Positions 44,980-55,917 of a stretch of 64,000 bases of DNA are shown piece after piece. The stretch lies in NCBI GenBank assembly GCA_030068075.1, contig CM057824.1, positions 130,128,414-130,192,413 of the forward strand. The letters run 5' to 3'. How positions within the stretch are numbered: position 1 is the first letter of the stretch; each line of letters opens with the position of its first letter. The notes under the pieces are model-generated. The model worked only from the letters and a program-made list of their open reading frames with translations. It did no database searches and had not been told where the DNA came from. Source of the DNA: Paguma larvata. Taxonomy: Eukaryota; Chordata; Mammalia; Carnivora; Viverridae. A program made the translations under genes and the position numbers.

Positions 44980-45017
44980 CCATTGTGTGTGTGTGTGCGT
45001 GTGTGTGTGTGTTATAT
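44980..45017. repeat. (GT)n array inside L1 ORF2
   Basis: GT/GC units interrupt the L1 ORF2 C-terminal region, appearing as a His/Thr run in the antisense frame 44828-45040, and end in TATATATACACACA. Confidence 0.9.
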
Positions 45018-45410
45018 ATACACACATCTTCTTTATCCATTCGTCAGTTGATGGACACTTAGTCTCTTTCCATGACTTGGTATTGTCGAAAGTGTGGCTA
45101 TAAACATCAGGGCACATGTGCCCCTATGCATCAGCAGTCCTGTATCTCTTGGGTAAATTCCTAGCAGTCCTATTGCTGGGTCCTAGGATCGTTCTATTTC
45201 CATTTTTTTCAGGAACCTCCACACCGTTCTCCAGAGCAGCTGCACCAGTTTTCATTCCCACCAACTGTGTAAGAGGGTGCCTGCTTCTCCACATCCTCGC
45301 CAGCATCTATAGTTTCCTAATTTGTTCATTTTAGTCACTCTGACCGGTGTGAGGTCTCAGTGTGGTTTTGATTTGTATTTCCCTGATGTTGAGTGACATT
45401 GAGCACCGTT

Positions 45411-45791
45411 TCAATTGACCATCTGGATGTCTTCTTTGGAGAAATGTCTATTCATATCTTCCACCCATTTCTTCACTAAATTATTCATTTTTCGGGTGTG
45501 GAGTTTGGCAAGTTCTTTATAGGTTTTAGATACTAGTCCTTTATCCGATATGTCATTTGCAATTATCCTTTCCCCTTCCATCAGTTGTCTCATAGTTTTG
45601 TTGGTTGTTTCCTTTGCAGTGCAGACGCATTTTATCTTGATGAGGTACCAATAGTTCATTTTTGCTTTTAATTCCCTTGCCTTTGAAGATGTGTCGAGTA
45701 AGAAATTGCTGTGGCTCAGGTCAATAAGGTTTTTTCCTGCTTTCTCCTCTAGGATTTTGATGGTTTCCTGTTTCACATTCAGGTCTTTCAT
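45411..45791 (-). pseudogene. L1 ORF2 C-terminal fragment, 126 codons open
   Basis: The antisense frame begins MKDLNVKQETIKILEEKAGK and includes KLVSKTYKEL-like and RHFSKEDIQM segments typical of the ORF2 region after the reverse transcriptase. It ends at a stop where functional L1 would continue. It represents part of a 5'-truncated L1 and would not make a working ORF2 protein. Confidence 0.85.
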
Positions 45792-45811
45792 CCATTTTGA
45801 GTTTATTTTTT

Positions 45812-46700
45812 AGAGCAGTTTTTGTTTTACAGAAAAATTGAGTGGAAAGTACAAGGGGTTCCCTCTCCCCTCTCTCCAATAGTTTTTCCTATGATTAACC
45901 TCTTCCATTAGTGTGGTACATTTGTTACAATTGATGAACAAACTTTGATACATTGCTGCTAACTAAAGGTCAGTAGTTTACATTTGGTTCACTCCTATGT
46001 TCTGTAGTTCTATTGGTTTTGACAAATGTAGACTGTTACGTATCTACCATTACAGGATCACACAGAATAGTTTCACTGTCCTGTCCTAAAAATCTCCTCT
46101 GATCCACTTACTCATCCTTTCCTTTCTCTTCCCAAACACCTTGCAACCACTGATCTTTTTCATTGTCAGTATACTTTAGCTTTTTTCAGAATGTCGTATG
46201 ATCATAATCACACATTATTATATCACTCTTTAACTAGCAGCATATTCCTTGTCTTTCTGTGGATTGATAGCTTATTTATTTTATGATTGAATATGTTTAA
46301 TTGTATGGATGCACCCTTGTGTATTTACCTATTCACTTATTGGAAAAAAAAATCTTATGGCTTCCATGATTTGGGAATTATGAACAAAGCTGCTATAAAT
46401 ATTCAATATTGTATGACACAAAGTTTCAGCTTACTTGAGAAAATATCAAGGAGCCTGATTGCTAGATCATATAGTAAGACTATGTTTATCTTTGTAAAAA
46501 ACTGTCAAACTGTCTTGCAGCATAGCTATACCATTTTGCATTCCCAGCAACAATGAGTGAGAGTTCCTGTAGCTACACATTCTTGTCTGCATTTATTATT
46601 ACCAGTGTTGTGGGCTTTAGCCAGTCTAATAAGTGTGTGGGTGCATCTTTTTTTAATCTGTGGTTCCTTAATGACAAATGATGCTTTTAAATGCTGATTT
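45812..46700 (-). mobile_element. Older L1M 3' region, antisense
   Basis: TAGAGCAGTTTTTGTTTTAC at the 3' terminus, GGTACATTTGTTACAATTGA, ACATTTGGTTCACTCCTATG, CACACAGAATAGTTTCACTG, CAACCACTGATCTTTTTCAT and GGGAATTATGAACAAAGCTG follow the L1MB/MC 3' UTR and ORF2 end. More diverged than the neighbouring L1, so older. Confidence 0.8.
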
Positions 46701-47620
46701 GATTTCTGAATATGTTTTTTGCAAGCCTCTTTTTTAATTAGTAGAAAATCAATTTATATTCTGAAAAGTAAGTAAATGCAATACTATGTACATGTTAATA
46801 GTGGTTATTTTTAAGTCCACATGGGGATTCTGAAAATAATAAGTCCTAAAGTTTGTCCCTACAAACCTCTCTCAAATGCATCACAACCAGCTACAAAATT
46901 GTAACAACAAAAGAAATGCTGAAGATAAAGGCAGATAGATTATGAGGAAGCCTACAAATTTGACTAGATCTAGAATGTGATGGATGGCAGAAAATAATAT
47001 TTATTTTTCCAGTACACATTATCTGGCCATTCACAGTCTAACACCTAGAAGCTATCAAACTCTATAGTTATAGTCAGAGGAGATGGCATGGCCGGGGAAG
47101 ACATGTGGACTCCACAGACAAGGGTAGCAAAGCTGAGACAGATGGAATTGGGAAGTCTCCTACTCTCCAAAGATCTGCAAGAGAGCACAACAGTTAGGTT
47201 GGCTCCTCTGCACTGAAACTGGAGAGCACTAGCTTTTGCACCCGAGCAGACCAGAGAAACAAAAGGTTCACTGGCCCATCACTTGCCACAGAAGTAGATA
47301 CTTATGAGTTGGTGCTGCTTTATGCGCTGCAAAATCTGTTCCTTAGAAGAATCCACAAAACTGAAGAATAACAAACACCCAAAGCAGACAGCTAAAAGAA
47401 AGAGTTTTTGTATGTGATTGAAATTGAGTTGATATGGGCCTGAAATAGACTGTTATAATTATAAGACGTTTCATGTAAGCCTCATGGTAACCACAAAGAA
47501 AACAACTATAAAAGACACACAAAAGAAAAGAGAAAGAAATTAAATAATCAGTATAAAATGTCAGGAAAACCTAAAAGAAGACAGTAAGAAAGAAAGGGAC
47601 AAAGATTTACAGGACAGGAA
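46701..47620. other. Unassigned; possibly 5' part of the following L1
   Basis: 47400-47620 (TGGGCCTGAAATAGACTGTT, CTCATGGTAACCACAAAGAA) resembles L1M sequence between ORF1 and ORF2. 46700-47400 is unassigned. Confidence 0.4.
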
Positions 47621-47631
47621 AAAATGAACGA

Positions 47632-47865
47632 GTGACAACAGCAAGTCCTTATTTAACAATAATTATTTTAAATGTAAATGTAAATGTAATTAAACACTTC
47701 AATCAAAAGACAGAGTGGCTAAGTGGATTAAAAAAACAAGACTTACCTACATGCTGTCTACAGGAAATATGCTGCAGATTTAAGGATACGCATAGACTGA
47801 CAATGAAGAGACGAAAAAGATATTTCATGCAAAAGGGATGGCTATATTTACATCAAGCAAAATAG
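47632..47865 (+). pseudogene. L1 ORF2 endonuclease N-terminus, remnant
   Basis: This 77-codon frame aligns with the start of L1 ORF2: SPYLTIIILNVNV and KKQDLPTCCLQEI. Asn14 and the Glu of CCLQE (residue 45), both expected catalytic positions of the apurinic-type endonuclease, are still present. The frame closes at codon 78 although L1 sequence continues, so it is a relic. Confidence 0.8.
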
Positions 47866-48630
47866 ACTTCAAGTCCAAGTCAGTCAGGAGACAAATAGGT
47901 CATTATATTATGATAAAATGGACAACTCATCAGGAAGACATAATAATTGCAAATATGGATGCATCCAACATCAGAGCACCTAAATATTGAACACGAACCT
48001 TGACAGATCTGAAGGGAAAAATAGACAGCAATGCAATAATAGTAGAGGACTTCAATATGCCACTTTCAATAGTAGATTGCCCAGACAGAAAATCAATAAG
48101 GAAACATCAGACTTGAATAACGCTCTAGGCTAAATGAACCTAACAGACATATGCAGAATCTTCCAGACAACAGTAGGAGAATACATATTGTTTTCAATTA
48201 CATACGGAACATTCTCCAGGACAGATCAAATGTTACGTCACAAGTCTTAACAAATTTAAGAAGAATGAAATATTTTCTGACCACAGTGGAATAAAAGAAG
48301 AAATTGAAAAATGGAAGGAAAATGGAAAAATTGGCACACAAATATGTGTAAATTAAACAAAATACATTTGAACACCCTATAACCAAAGAATATATCAAAA
48401 GGGAAATTAAAAGTTACTTTGAGACAAATGAAAATAAAAATACACATATCATACTTATGTATTTCAGCAAGAGCAGTACTAAGAGAGAACTTTGTAGTGA
48501 TAAACACCTACATTAAAAAGGAAGAAAGATCTCATATAAACAACCTAACTTTATACTTCAAGGAAATAGAAGAGGAACAAACTTAACCTAAAGTTAGCAG
48601 AAAGAAAGAAATAATAAAGATTAAAATAGA

Positions 48631-48853
48631 GGGGCCACTGGTGGCTTTGTCGGTCAAGCATCTAACTTCGGCTCAGGTCATGATCTTGGGGGTTTGTGAG
48701 TTCAAGCCCCATGTCGGGCTCTGTGCTGACAGCTACAAGCCTGGATCCCACTTCGGATTCGGTGTGTCTCCCTCTCTCTCTGTTCCTCCCCCACTCGCAC
48801 TCTGTCTCGCTGTCTCTCTCTTTCAAAAATAAATAAAAAATAAAAATAAAAAT
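48631..48853 (+). mobile_element. CAN-SINE (felid type) in L1 ORF2
   Basis: GGGGCCACTGGTGGCTTTGT head, CTCTGTGCTGACAGCTACAA and a long AAATAAAAAATAAAAATAAA tail. Perfect 16-bp target-site duplication TAAAGATTAAAATAGA lies at 48615-48630 and 48854-48869. Confidence 0.96.
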
Positions 48854-49882
48854 TAAAGATTAAAATAGAAATAAATGAAATAAAGAAAAGAAAAAAGTCC
48901 ATGAAAATAAATCAGTTTCTTTGAAAAGATATAAAAAAAGATGAACTTCTATCTAGACTAAGAAAAACAAGAGAAAACACAAATAAATAAAATCATATGT
49001 AAAAGAAGAGACATTGTAATTGATGCCACAGAAATAATATGGATTGTAACAGACTGCTATCAACAATCCTATCCTGTCGGTGGATAACATTGGAGAAAAG
49101 GAGAAATTGATAAGCACACAAGTTACCAAGTCTTAATTATGAAGAAATAGAAAATCTGAACAGACCAAGAAAGAAAGAGGTTGAATCAATAACCCAAAAC
49201 TTCCCAGTGAAGAAAAGCCTAGGATCAGATCATTTAATTGGCGAATTCTGGCTAAAATTTTAGAAATAGTCATCAATATTTCTTATGTTTTTCAAAAAAA
49301 AAATTGAAGAGGAAGGAACATTTCTAAACTTACTTTTATGAGATCAGCATCACCTTGATACCAAAGCCAAACGAAGACATTATAAGAAATGAAAACCACA
49401 GGCCAATACTCCAATGAACATAGACACAAAAATTCTCAACAAAATGCTAAGAAAACCAATTCAAACACGCGTTAAAAGGATCGTGCATCATGACCACTTG
49501 AGATTTATCCCTAGGCTGTAAGAATGATTCAACATATGCAAGTGAATTCATGTGATATACCACATTAACAGAATGAAGGATAAAAATCATATGATCATCT
49601 CAAAAGATTCAGAAAAAGCATTTGACAAAATTCATCACTCTTTCATGTTAAAAACCATAAACTACAGAAGGAATTTATCTCAACCTAATTAATGCCATAA
49701 ATATGAAAAGCTCACAAGCTAGCATCATTCTCAATGGTTAAAAACTGAAAAGTTTCCCTCAAAGATCAGAAACAAGACAAATCCACTCTCACCCCTTCTA
49801 TTCAACATAGTTTTGGAAGTCCTAGCCAGAAACAATAGGAAACAAAAAGAAATAAAATACTCCCAAAATAAAATTACCTCTG

Positions 49883-49894
49883 TTTGCAGATGAC
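49883..49894 (+). other. Reverse transcriptase FADD motif codons of L1
   Basis: TTT GCA GAT GAC encode Phe-Ala-Asp-Asp. They are preceded by a Leu codon and followed by Met-Val-Leu, as in the catalytic core of L1 reverse transcriptase. A SINE inserted 26 bp downstream. Confidence 0.85.
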
Positions 49895-49920
49895 ATGGTT
49901 TTAAATGTAGAAAACCCTAC

Positions 49921-50150
49921 GGGGCACACCTGGGTCGCTCAGTTGTTTAAGCATCTGACTTCTGCTCAGGTCATGATCTCGAGGTTCGTGAGTTCGTGCC
50001 TCGCATCAGGCTCTGTGCTGACAGCTCTGAGCCTGGAGCCTGCTTCGGATCTGTGTCTCCCTCTCTCTCTGCCCCTCCTCTGCTCGCACTCTGTCTCTCT
50101 CTCTCTCTCAAAAATAGACATTAAAAAATTAAAAAAAATAAAATAAAAAA
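49921..50150 (+). mobile_element. CAN-SINE (felid type) in L1 reverse transcriptase region
   Basis: GGGGCACACCTGGGTCGCTC, TCTGTGCTGACAGCTCTGAG, CT tract and a long A-rich tail. Target-site duplication TAGAAAACCCTA lies at 49908-49919 and 50151-50162. Confidence 0.96.
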
Positions 50151-50540
50151 TAGAAAACCCTAAAGATCACACACACGCACACACTCATGCACAAAGCTGT
50201 TAGAACAAATAAAATCAGTGCAGTTGCAGGACACAAAATTAATATACAAAAGTCAATTGCATTTCTATACATTAATAATGAATTATCCAAAAAAGGAACT
50301 TAAGGAAACAATCCCATTTACAATATCATCAAAAAGAATAATAAACTTGGGAATACATTTAGGTTTATTCCTAAGTAGTTGAAAAGACTTACACACTGAA
50401 AACTATAAAATATAATGAAAGAACTAAGGAATATTTAAACAAATGTAAGATATCTCATGTGCAGGGATCAGAAAATTTAATATTGTTAAAATGTCCATAC
50501 TTTCTGAAGCAATCTACAGATTCAGTGCAGTCCCTATTGC

Positions 50541-50890
50541 TGTAGACTGAATGTTGTGTCCCTCCCCCTCAAATTCATATGATAAATCTTAACACCCAGA
50601 TTAATGGTATTTGAGGTGGGACCTTTGGGTACCATGTGGAACCCTCATGAATGGATTTGTGACTCTATAGAAGAGACTCCAGAGAATTCCTCTCTTTTCC
50701 ATAGAGAGCAAAGACCATGACCTTCCTGGTCTATGAAATAAGAAGTGAGCTTTCAGCAGACACTGAATTTGCTGACACTTCGATCTTGGACTTCCTTGTC
50801 CTCCACAGCACCGATAAGTAAATTTCTGTTGTTCGTATGCCACCCAGTCTTTGGTATTCTGTTATAGGAGCCCGAGTGGACTAAGATAAC
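50541..50890 (+). mobile_element. MLT1/MST-type (MaLR) solo LTR
   Basis: TGTAGACTGAATGTTGTGTC, ATTTGAGGTGGGACCTTTGG, CCCTCATGAATGGATTTGTG, GATCTTGGACTTCCTTGTCC, GTAAATTTCTGTTGTTCGTA and GTGGACTAAGATA span the whole LTR in order. No internal MaLR sequence or partner LTR is seen nearby. Confidence 0.88.
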
Positions 50891-51426
50891 TCAGCATGAG
50901 TGTAAAGTCAGGTCAACTTTCCAGAAAGTCACTTGACAATCTATATTGAAGTTTAACAAGGTACAAATCCTGTTTCCACTGATGATTTGATCTCCTGAGA
51001 TATATATCAAACAGTAGTGCGAGGATACGTGAACAGCATTGCAAACATATACATATATGTGCATCAGTGCACATTTTGTCATATGTATGAACCTCTGACC
51101 ATGGTGTATTGTCACATACAAACAGCATATGTGGTAAGCACCTACATTTTTTTTAAAGAGCCTACATTTTTAAAACTAATAAATGTGTATTTTTATCTGG
51201 TAACAAAAGTATAAATCTATAAAATACAAACACAATATTTTAACAAATTTACTTCTAGATGGATACTGGTATCAACATACGTCTTGCTTTCGTTTTATAT
51301 ATTTTTACTGTCTGTTTTTAAATGTATATTATATGTATAATCAGAAAAAATAAAGATATATTCACGGAATACTTATTCTTATTCAATATACATGGAATAA
51401 TGCTAGAAATACCTTATAATAGAGAG
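50891..51426. other. Unassigned; possible weak L1 continuation
   Basis: Some phrases (TGACAATCTATATTGAAGTT, ACGGAATACTTATTC) vaguely recall L1 3' text, but the match is too weak to extend the element across the LTR. Confidence 0.3.
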
Positions 51427-51442
51427 AAAAACATTTTTTCTT

Positions 51443-51468
51443 TCTTTTTTTAATTTAATTTTGAGAGA

Positions 51469-51505
<37 letters not shown>

Positions 51506-51671
51506 TGCAAGTGGGGGAAGGGGCAGAGAGAGGGAGACACAGACTCCAAAGCAGGTTCCAGGCTCAGAGATTTCAGCACAGAGCAAGATGCAGGACTTGA
51601 ACTCATGAACCATGAGATCATAACCTGAGCCAAAGTCGGACACTTAACCAACTGAGCCACCCAGATGCCCC
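51443..51671 (-). mobile_element. CAN-SINE (felid type), antisense
   Basis: AATTTAATTTTGAGAGAGGG tail side, an expanded GA tract, CAGGCTCAGAGATTTCAGCA and CTGAGCCACCCAGATGCCCC head side. A probable target-site duplication is AAACATT(T/C)TTTCTTT at about 51429-51442 and 51673-51687. Confidence 0.94.
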
Positions 51672-51691
51672 CAAACATTCTTTCTTTATTT

Positions 51692-52163
51692 GAAATATAT
51701 TTCAGAATATTTAACTCGCTCTTTTCTTCTTTTGGTACCCTCATCTTCTGGGCAATAGAAATGAATTATTCAGAGAACACTGAAAATACGTTTTGATAAA
51801 CTGTGCACCACACTTTTAAAAAGAAAATACATTTCAATTTGCTTTTTTTTTCATTTACAGACTCAGAATTTTAAATATTCATGCTGTGGTAGGTAGGAAA
51901 AAAGCAATCTTTAAATAGTTATACAAAGTGAAATTTTACACAATTGCTATATGATTAATGTTACTGTATTTTTTTCAGAGTAACCATATCATGAACGTGA
52001 GATAATCTTCAAAGTTCTATACTTAAAAATTGAAAGATACAGAAAAATAGAACTTGAGGTCTAAAACTTGCAGTTTGGAAAGTATAGGAAAATTAAAGAT
52101 CTCGAAATCTTCTGGGTTTTTTTTTGTTTTGTTTTGTTTTGTTCTGGTTTGTTTTTTGTCTCA
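51692..52163. other. Unassigned non-coding sequence
   Basis: No recognised element apart from (TTTTG)n-like units at about 52121-52145. Confidence 0.4.
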
Positions 52164-52165
52164 TC

Positions 52166-52361
52166 TGGAGCATCTGTGTGGCCTAGTCAGGTAGGTGTCC
52201 AATTCTTGATTTTGGCTCAGGTCATGATCTCTCCGGGTCCTGAGATCATGTATTGGGCTTGGTGCTGAGCACAATCCCACCTAAGCTTCTATCTCTACCC
52301 CTCTCTCTGTCCCTCCCCAGCTAGAGCTTGTTCTGTCACTCTCCCTCTCTCAAGTTAAATG

Positions 52362-52362
<1 letters not shown>
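52166..52362 (+). mobile_element. CAN-SINE, older carnivore type
   Basis: GATTTTGGCTCAGGTCATGA, GGGTCCTGAGATCATGTATT and TTGGTGCTGAGCACAATCCC, with no felid TGACAGCTCAGAG segment. The tail has become an AAT array. Confidence 0.9.

Positions 52363-52396
<34 letters not shown>
52361..52396. repeat. (AAT)n microsatellite from a SINE tail
   Basis: About 11 ATA/AAT units continue the SINE tail and encode the Asn run in frame 52328-52555. Confidence 0.93.
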
Positions 52397-52707
52397 TATT
52401 ATTATGTTGCATCATATAATTTTGGAATTTACTTATCTTTTCCAACTCAAACGGCACATATAGTTGGTTTTTTCTTTGTTTGTTTTGGTCTAGACCCCAT
52501 CTATGATCCCTTCATTGTTACTCAGTACTGTCCTTTTATTATTCAATTTTCATGAAAAGTCTTATACATTTGGAATCATATGGTACTCTCAAACTCCACT
52601 GAAAAACAGCCTTGGATTTAAAAAAGAAAAAAAGTATTAAAAATTTAGGTAATTATTTCATATTTTTCATCTGTTTTTTTTGTTGTTTATGTCTATGTAT
52701 ATTTTTT

Positions 52708-52911
52708 AAATTATTTTTAACGTTTATTTTTGAGAGGAAGAGAGAGACAGAGTGTGAGCAGGGGAGGGGGAGAGAGACTCAGAATCTGAAGCAGGCTCCA
52801 GACTCCAAGCTGTCAGCACAGAGCAGGATATGGGGCTTGAACTCAGGAACTCTGAGATCATGACCTGACCCGAAGTCAGGCGCTTAACCAACTGGGCCAC
52901 CCAGGCGCCCC
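52708..52911 (-). mobile_element. CAN-SINE (felid type), antisense
   Basis: TTTTTAACGTTTATTTTTGA, CCAAGCTGTCAGCACAGAGC and CTGGGCCACCCAGGCGCCCC. Target-site duplication ATGTCTAT(GT)ATATTTTTTA lies at about 52690-52707 and 52912-52930. Confidence 0.96.
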
Positions 52912-52999
52912 GATGTCTATATATTTTTTACAGGTAATACTTTTACCTGTTGCAAAGTCAATTTTAGAAAGGGCATTCAGTTAATACTCCCCTGTTTAT

Positions 53000-53236
53000 T
53001 TTTTTTCTCTTTTTTTTCTTTTTTCTTTTTTAACATTTATTTATTTTTGAGAGATATAGAGACAAAGCTTGAGCAGGGGAAGGGCAAAGAGAGAGAGGGA
53101 GATACAGAATCTGAAGCAGGCTCCAAGCTCTGAGCCCTCAGCACAGAGCCTGACCCAGGGCTCGAACCCACAGACAGTGAGATCATGACCTGAACAGAAG
53201 TCTGCTTAACTGACTGAGCCACCCAGGCATCCCAGC
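53000..53236 (-). mobile_element. CAN-SINE (felid type), antisense
   Basis: T-rich tail side, GGCTCCAAGCTCTGAGCCCT, CTCGAACCCACAGACAGTGA and CTGAGCCACCCAGGCATCCC. Target-site duplication A(C/T)TCCCCTGTTTAT lies at 52986-52999 and 53237-53250. Confidence 0.96.
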
Positions 53237-53319
53237 ATTCCCCTGTTTATATCTGCTTCCCAAACCATCTAGTTTCTTTCTTAGGGCATCCAAATTACAT
53301 TTTTTAAAACTAAATTTTA

Positions 53320-53517
53320 GGACGCCTTTGTGGCTCAATCGGTCAAGCCTCCCACTCTTGATTTCTTCTCATGTCATCATCTCAAGTTTGTGAGATGGAG
53401 CCCTGCCTCAGACTCCCGTACTGAGAACCCAGAGAGATTCTCCCTGCCTCTCTCTTTGCCCCTCCCCCGGTTCACCTTTTTTCTCTCTCTCTTAAAATAA
53501 AGAAGCATTTAAAAACA
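53320..53517 (+). mobile_element. CAN-SINE, older carnivore type, diverged
   Basis: GGACGCCTTTGTGGCTCAAT, ATGTCATCATCTCAAGTTTG, GTACTGAGAACCCAGAGAGA and CTCTCTCTCTTAAAATAAAG. It has more mutations than its neighbours. Confidence 0.88.
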
Positions 53518-53559
53518 GTAAACTTTCAATGATATTTCATGCAAAATAAAGAAATAAGC

Positions 53560-53900
53560 ATATGTATTTTTCTCCTTTTTGGAAAAATAGTATCTTTCAT
53601 ACTGTTCTGCACCTTGGTTTATAACTTCATGTACCTGGGAGATCATTCCCTATCAGTAGCTAGAGTTTCATCATTTTTTCCCATAAATACACATTATCAT
53701 GCACTTAGCAAATCTCTTCAACCAGAACCCTAGATGTGACATCTAGTCAACTTCCAATTATAGCCGTCACAAATGATGCCACTATAAATAGCATTATAAA
53801 TAGTCGTTTCTCACATATTTGAGAATATTTGTAAATTAAATTCCTGGTAGTAATGTTACTGGGTCAAGGTTAAATTCCTGTGATTTTTAAGGTGGGTCTA
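53560..53900 (-). mobile_element. Old L1 3' UTR fragment, antisense
   Basis: TGATGCCACTATAAATAGCA, TATTTGTAAATTAAATTCCT, GGTAGTAATGTTACTGGGTC and GGTTAAATTCCTGTG resemble antisense L1ME/MD 3' sequence. Weak in its left half. Confidence 0.5.
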
Positions 53901-55312
53901 GATTATCTTAAAAGACAAATAATAATAAACTTTATTTTTAAAAATAGAAATGTAATCATCATTTACCAGCCTGTGACTTTTACAAGTGAACGATGCAGGT
54001 CTCATGCCACCTCTCAGTTTTACCCTTGTTTTACCAATTTGCTTCTTTAAAAACCAACTCTTGGGATGGAATTTGCAGCTTATTTACACATGTACAAATA
54101 ACTGAACATTTGAATATGGCTTAAATTTTAGAAGGAAGTCAAGAGATAGAAGCATCTTTTAGCAAGTAAAAACCTTAAATTAAATAAACAGATGGCATTT
54201 ATAGAATTTGTAATACATAATCAAATTAAGGGAAATTGTTTTGGAGGTGAAAAAAGAGCCAAAGCAGAGACTTCCTGACACACCTGAATTCCCAAGAGAT
54301 GAGACCAGCATTCTGTTGCTATATGAGGCCATAGAAATCAACTCTCCCATGGTAAAGCCCTTTGTAGTGATTTCCCGTGAAGCAAGGAACACTGGTTTTC
54401 TAAAATTTTGACAGGTTTCCATTCCTACTCTTCCAATGATATTTGTTCATATAGTATGTGGGTGAGGCATAGGCAATCTTTTTTATCTTATTTTTCGCTC
54501 CCAAGAACATTTATGTCTAATTATAATTAGCACTTAGTTCTCAGTGTCTTACTAATGAGAAGAATTTCATGTCTTGTTTCATGAATATTTTTTGTTTGTT
54601 TGCTTAGTAATCTTGTATCTGCTCCAAAGAGTCCATGTCACTTAAAACAAAGGTACCGAATAAATAATCATCACCAGATAGAAGCATTATTTATTTATAT
54701 ATTAACCAATGTCAGAGTTTTAATAATAAAATAATTTTCTCTCACAATGCACTAGTAATAGAGTCCACAATGGCTTAAATAGCCTCCTTCACAGATGTTT
54801 CTAGATAACTGAGAAAGGTTTTTTTTTTTTAATTTGCTTTGTGAAATGTCTAATATACATGTGGTATATATGTTGGTCTTTTCATGAAAACAAAAAATAC
54901 CAATACATTTCTAAATAATTTATGAAACTATTCTAAAAATTTTCTAATGCTGTAAAATATAAAGTACCTGGTGAGTGTTGTTTCACTCTAAGCTCAGCTC
55001 ATCTTCCTCCTTATGATGCCGGTGACGCAGAGCAGACTCAGGCTCATACCAGACACTTCCCTGCAGACCCAGGGAGCCGTTCCAGACAGTAAAAAGTTTC
55101 CCATAGTCTCCTCCATGAGCGTGTCCTTCATGTTCCTATTTCAGAGGCCAGCAAGATTGCCAGTGCTACAGATAATAAGGTCTAATTCCAGAATCTCCGT
55201 ATTCCCATGGTCATGGCTCTGTTTTCTCTAGTGAACTCTAGATGATACTAAGATTAAGGCCCTAAAGTAATTTAGGAGGCTAAAGTTTGGCCAAAATTAT
55301 ATCGGTAAGTTG
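53901..55312. other. Unassigned non-coding sequence
   Basis: No recognised element. It includes a T-run at about 54821-54830 and a 72-codon frame (55013-55231) with no domain. Confidence 0.4.
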
Positions 55313-55314
55313 AG

Positions 55315-55536
55315 GGGGACCTGGGTGGCTTAGTCAGTCAGGTGTCTGACTTTGGCTCAGGTCATGATCTCGCCATCCCTGAGTTTGAGCCCCGCATTGG
55401 GCTCTGTGCTGACAGCTCAGAGCCTGGAGCCTGCTTCGGATTCTGTGTCTCCCTCTCTCTTTCTGCCCCTCACCAGCTCACATTGGCTCTCTCTCTCTCT
55501 CTCTCTTAAAAAAAAGTTAAAAAAAAAAAAAAGAAA
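55315..55536 (+). mobile_element. CAN-SINE (felid type)
   Basis: GGGGGACCTGGGTGGCTTAG, TCTGTGCTGACAGCTCAGAG and a CT tract, then an A tail with GTT interruptions. It lies next to the left side of the ERV LTR. Confidence 0.95.
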
Positions 55537-55544
55537 TACATTTC

Positions 55545-55894
55545 TAAGCCCCAAATGGAGACCCTCCTGCCTGGATTGGCAGGTCAACAAATAGAAACTA
55601 ACTTTCGTGTCCATGTGAATGCTCCACTTGACCAGAAACACATTCTACCCTGTCCACCAGTGTCCAGACACCAAGCCAACTCCAGCCTTATCCCTCCAGA
55701 CAAAGTTGACTATGGCCCCAAATAATTGGAAACTTTATCTTTTTCTCTTCTTTGTTCTTTATTTTTTTTTTATCCTATAATTGCTTCTTGCCTTCTGCCC
55801 CATTTCGCAGTTCTTTGAAGGACTGTCTGCTCCATAAAATAATAAACAAACTTGTTGCATAATCTATATTGTCTTCTTTAACCATTTTATAACA
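55545..55894 (+). mobile_element. ERV LTR 3' portion, sense
   Basis: Ends ACCATTTTATAACA directly before a primer-binding-site-like sequence. An AATAAA signal (55841-55846) lies about 50 bp before the end, as in an R/U5 region. Upstream is a pyrimidine-rich, CCA-rich segment. The left boundary is uncertain and may lie beyond the adjacent SINE. Confidence 0.5.
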
Positions 55895-55899
55895 GTTTT

Positions 55900-55917
55900 T
55901 GGTGACGAGGCATGGGA
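55900..55917 (+). other. Primer-binding-site-like sequence of an ERV
   Basis: An 18-bp segment starting TGGTGACGAGG follows the LTR end by five bases. Retroviral PBSs begin TGG and complement a tRNA 3' end. About 13 of 18 positions agree with the class used by phenylalanine-tRNA-primed ERVs as I recall it. Confidence 0.45.

Larger units (their letters stand above)
44620..45811 (-). mobile_element. Carnivore L1, antisense, 5'-truncated, relatively young
   Basis: Starts at the L1 3' end (TTTATTGTCAAATTGGTTTC, CATACAACATTCAGTGCTTA) and runs back through ORF2 (TTATTTCACTTAGCATAATA, CTTCTCCACATCCTCGCCAG, TTTTGATTTGTATTTCCCTG, TTATCCGATATGTCATTTGC) to TTTGAGTTTATTTTT at 45811. It stops inside ORF2, so it is 5'-truncated. 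It joins an older L1 at its A-rich 3' end. Confidence 0.93.
47620..50537 (+). mobile_element. L1 ORF2 fossil (endonuclease to reverse transcriptase), broken
   Basis: Sense L1 ORF2 from the endonuclease start (47632) through the reverse transcriptase to AGTGCAGTCCCTAT at 50537. Recognisable stretches include ATCTTCCAGACAACAGTAGG, ACAAAATGCTAAGAAAACCA and the FADD codons at 49883-49894. Two CAN-SINEs interrupt it (48631-48853, 49921-50150) and it has many frameshifts and stops. An MLT1-type LTR begins where it ends. Confidence 0.88.
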
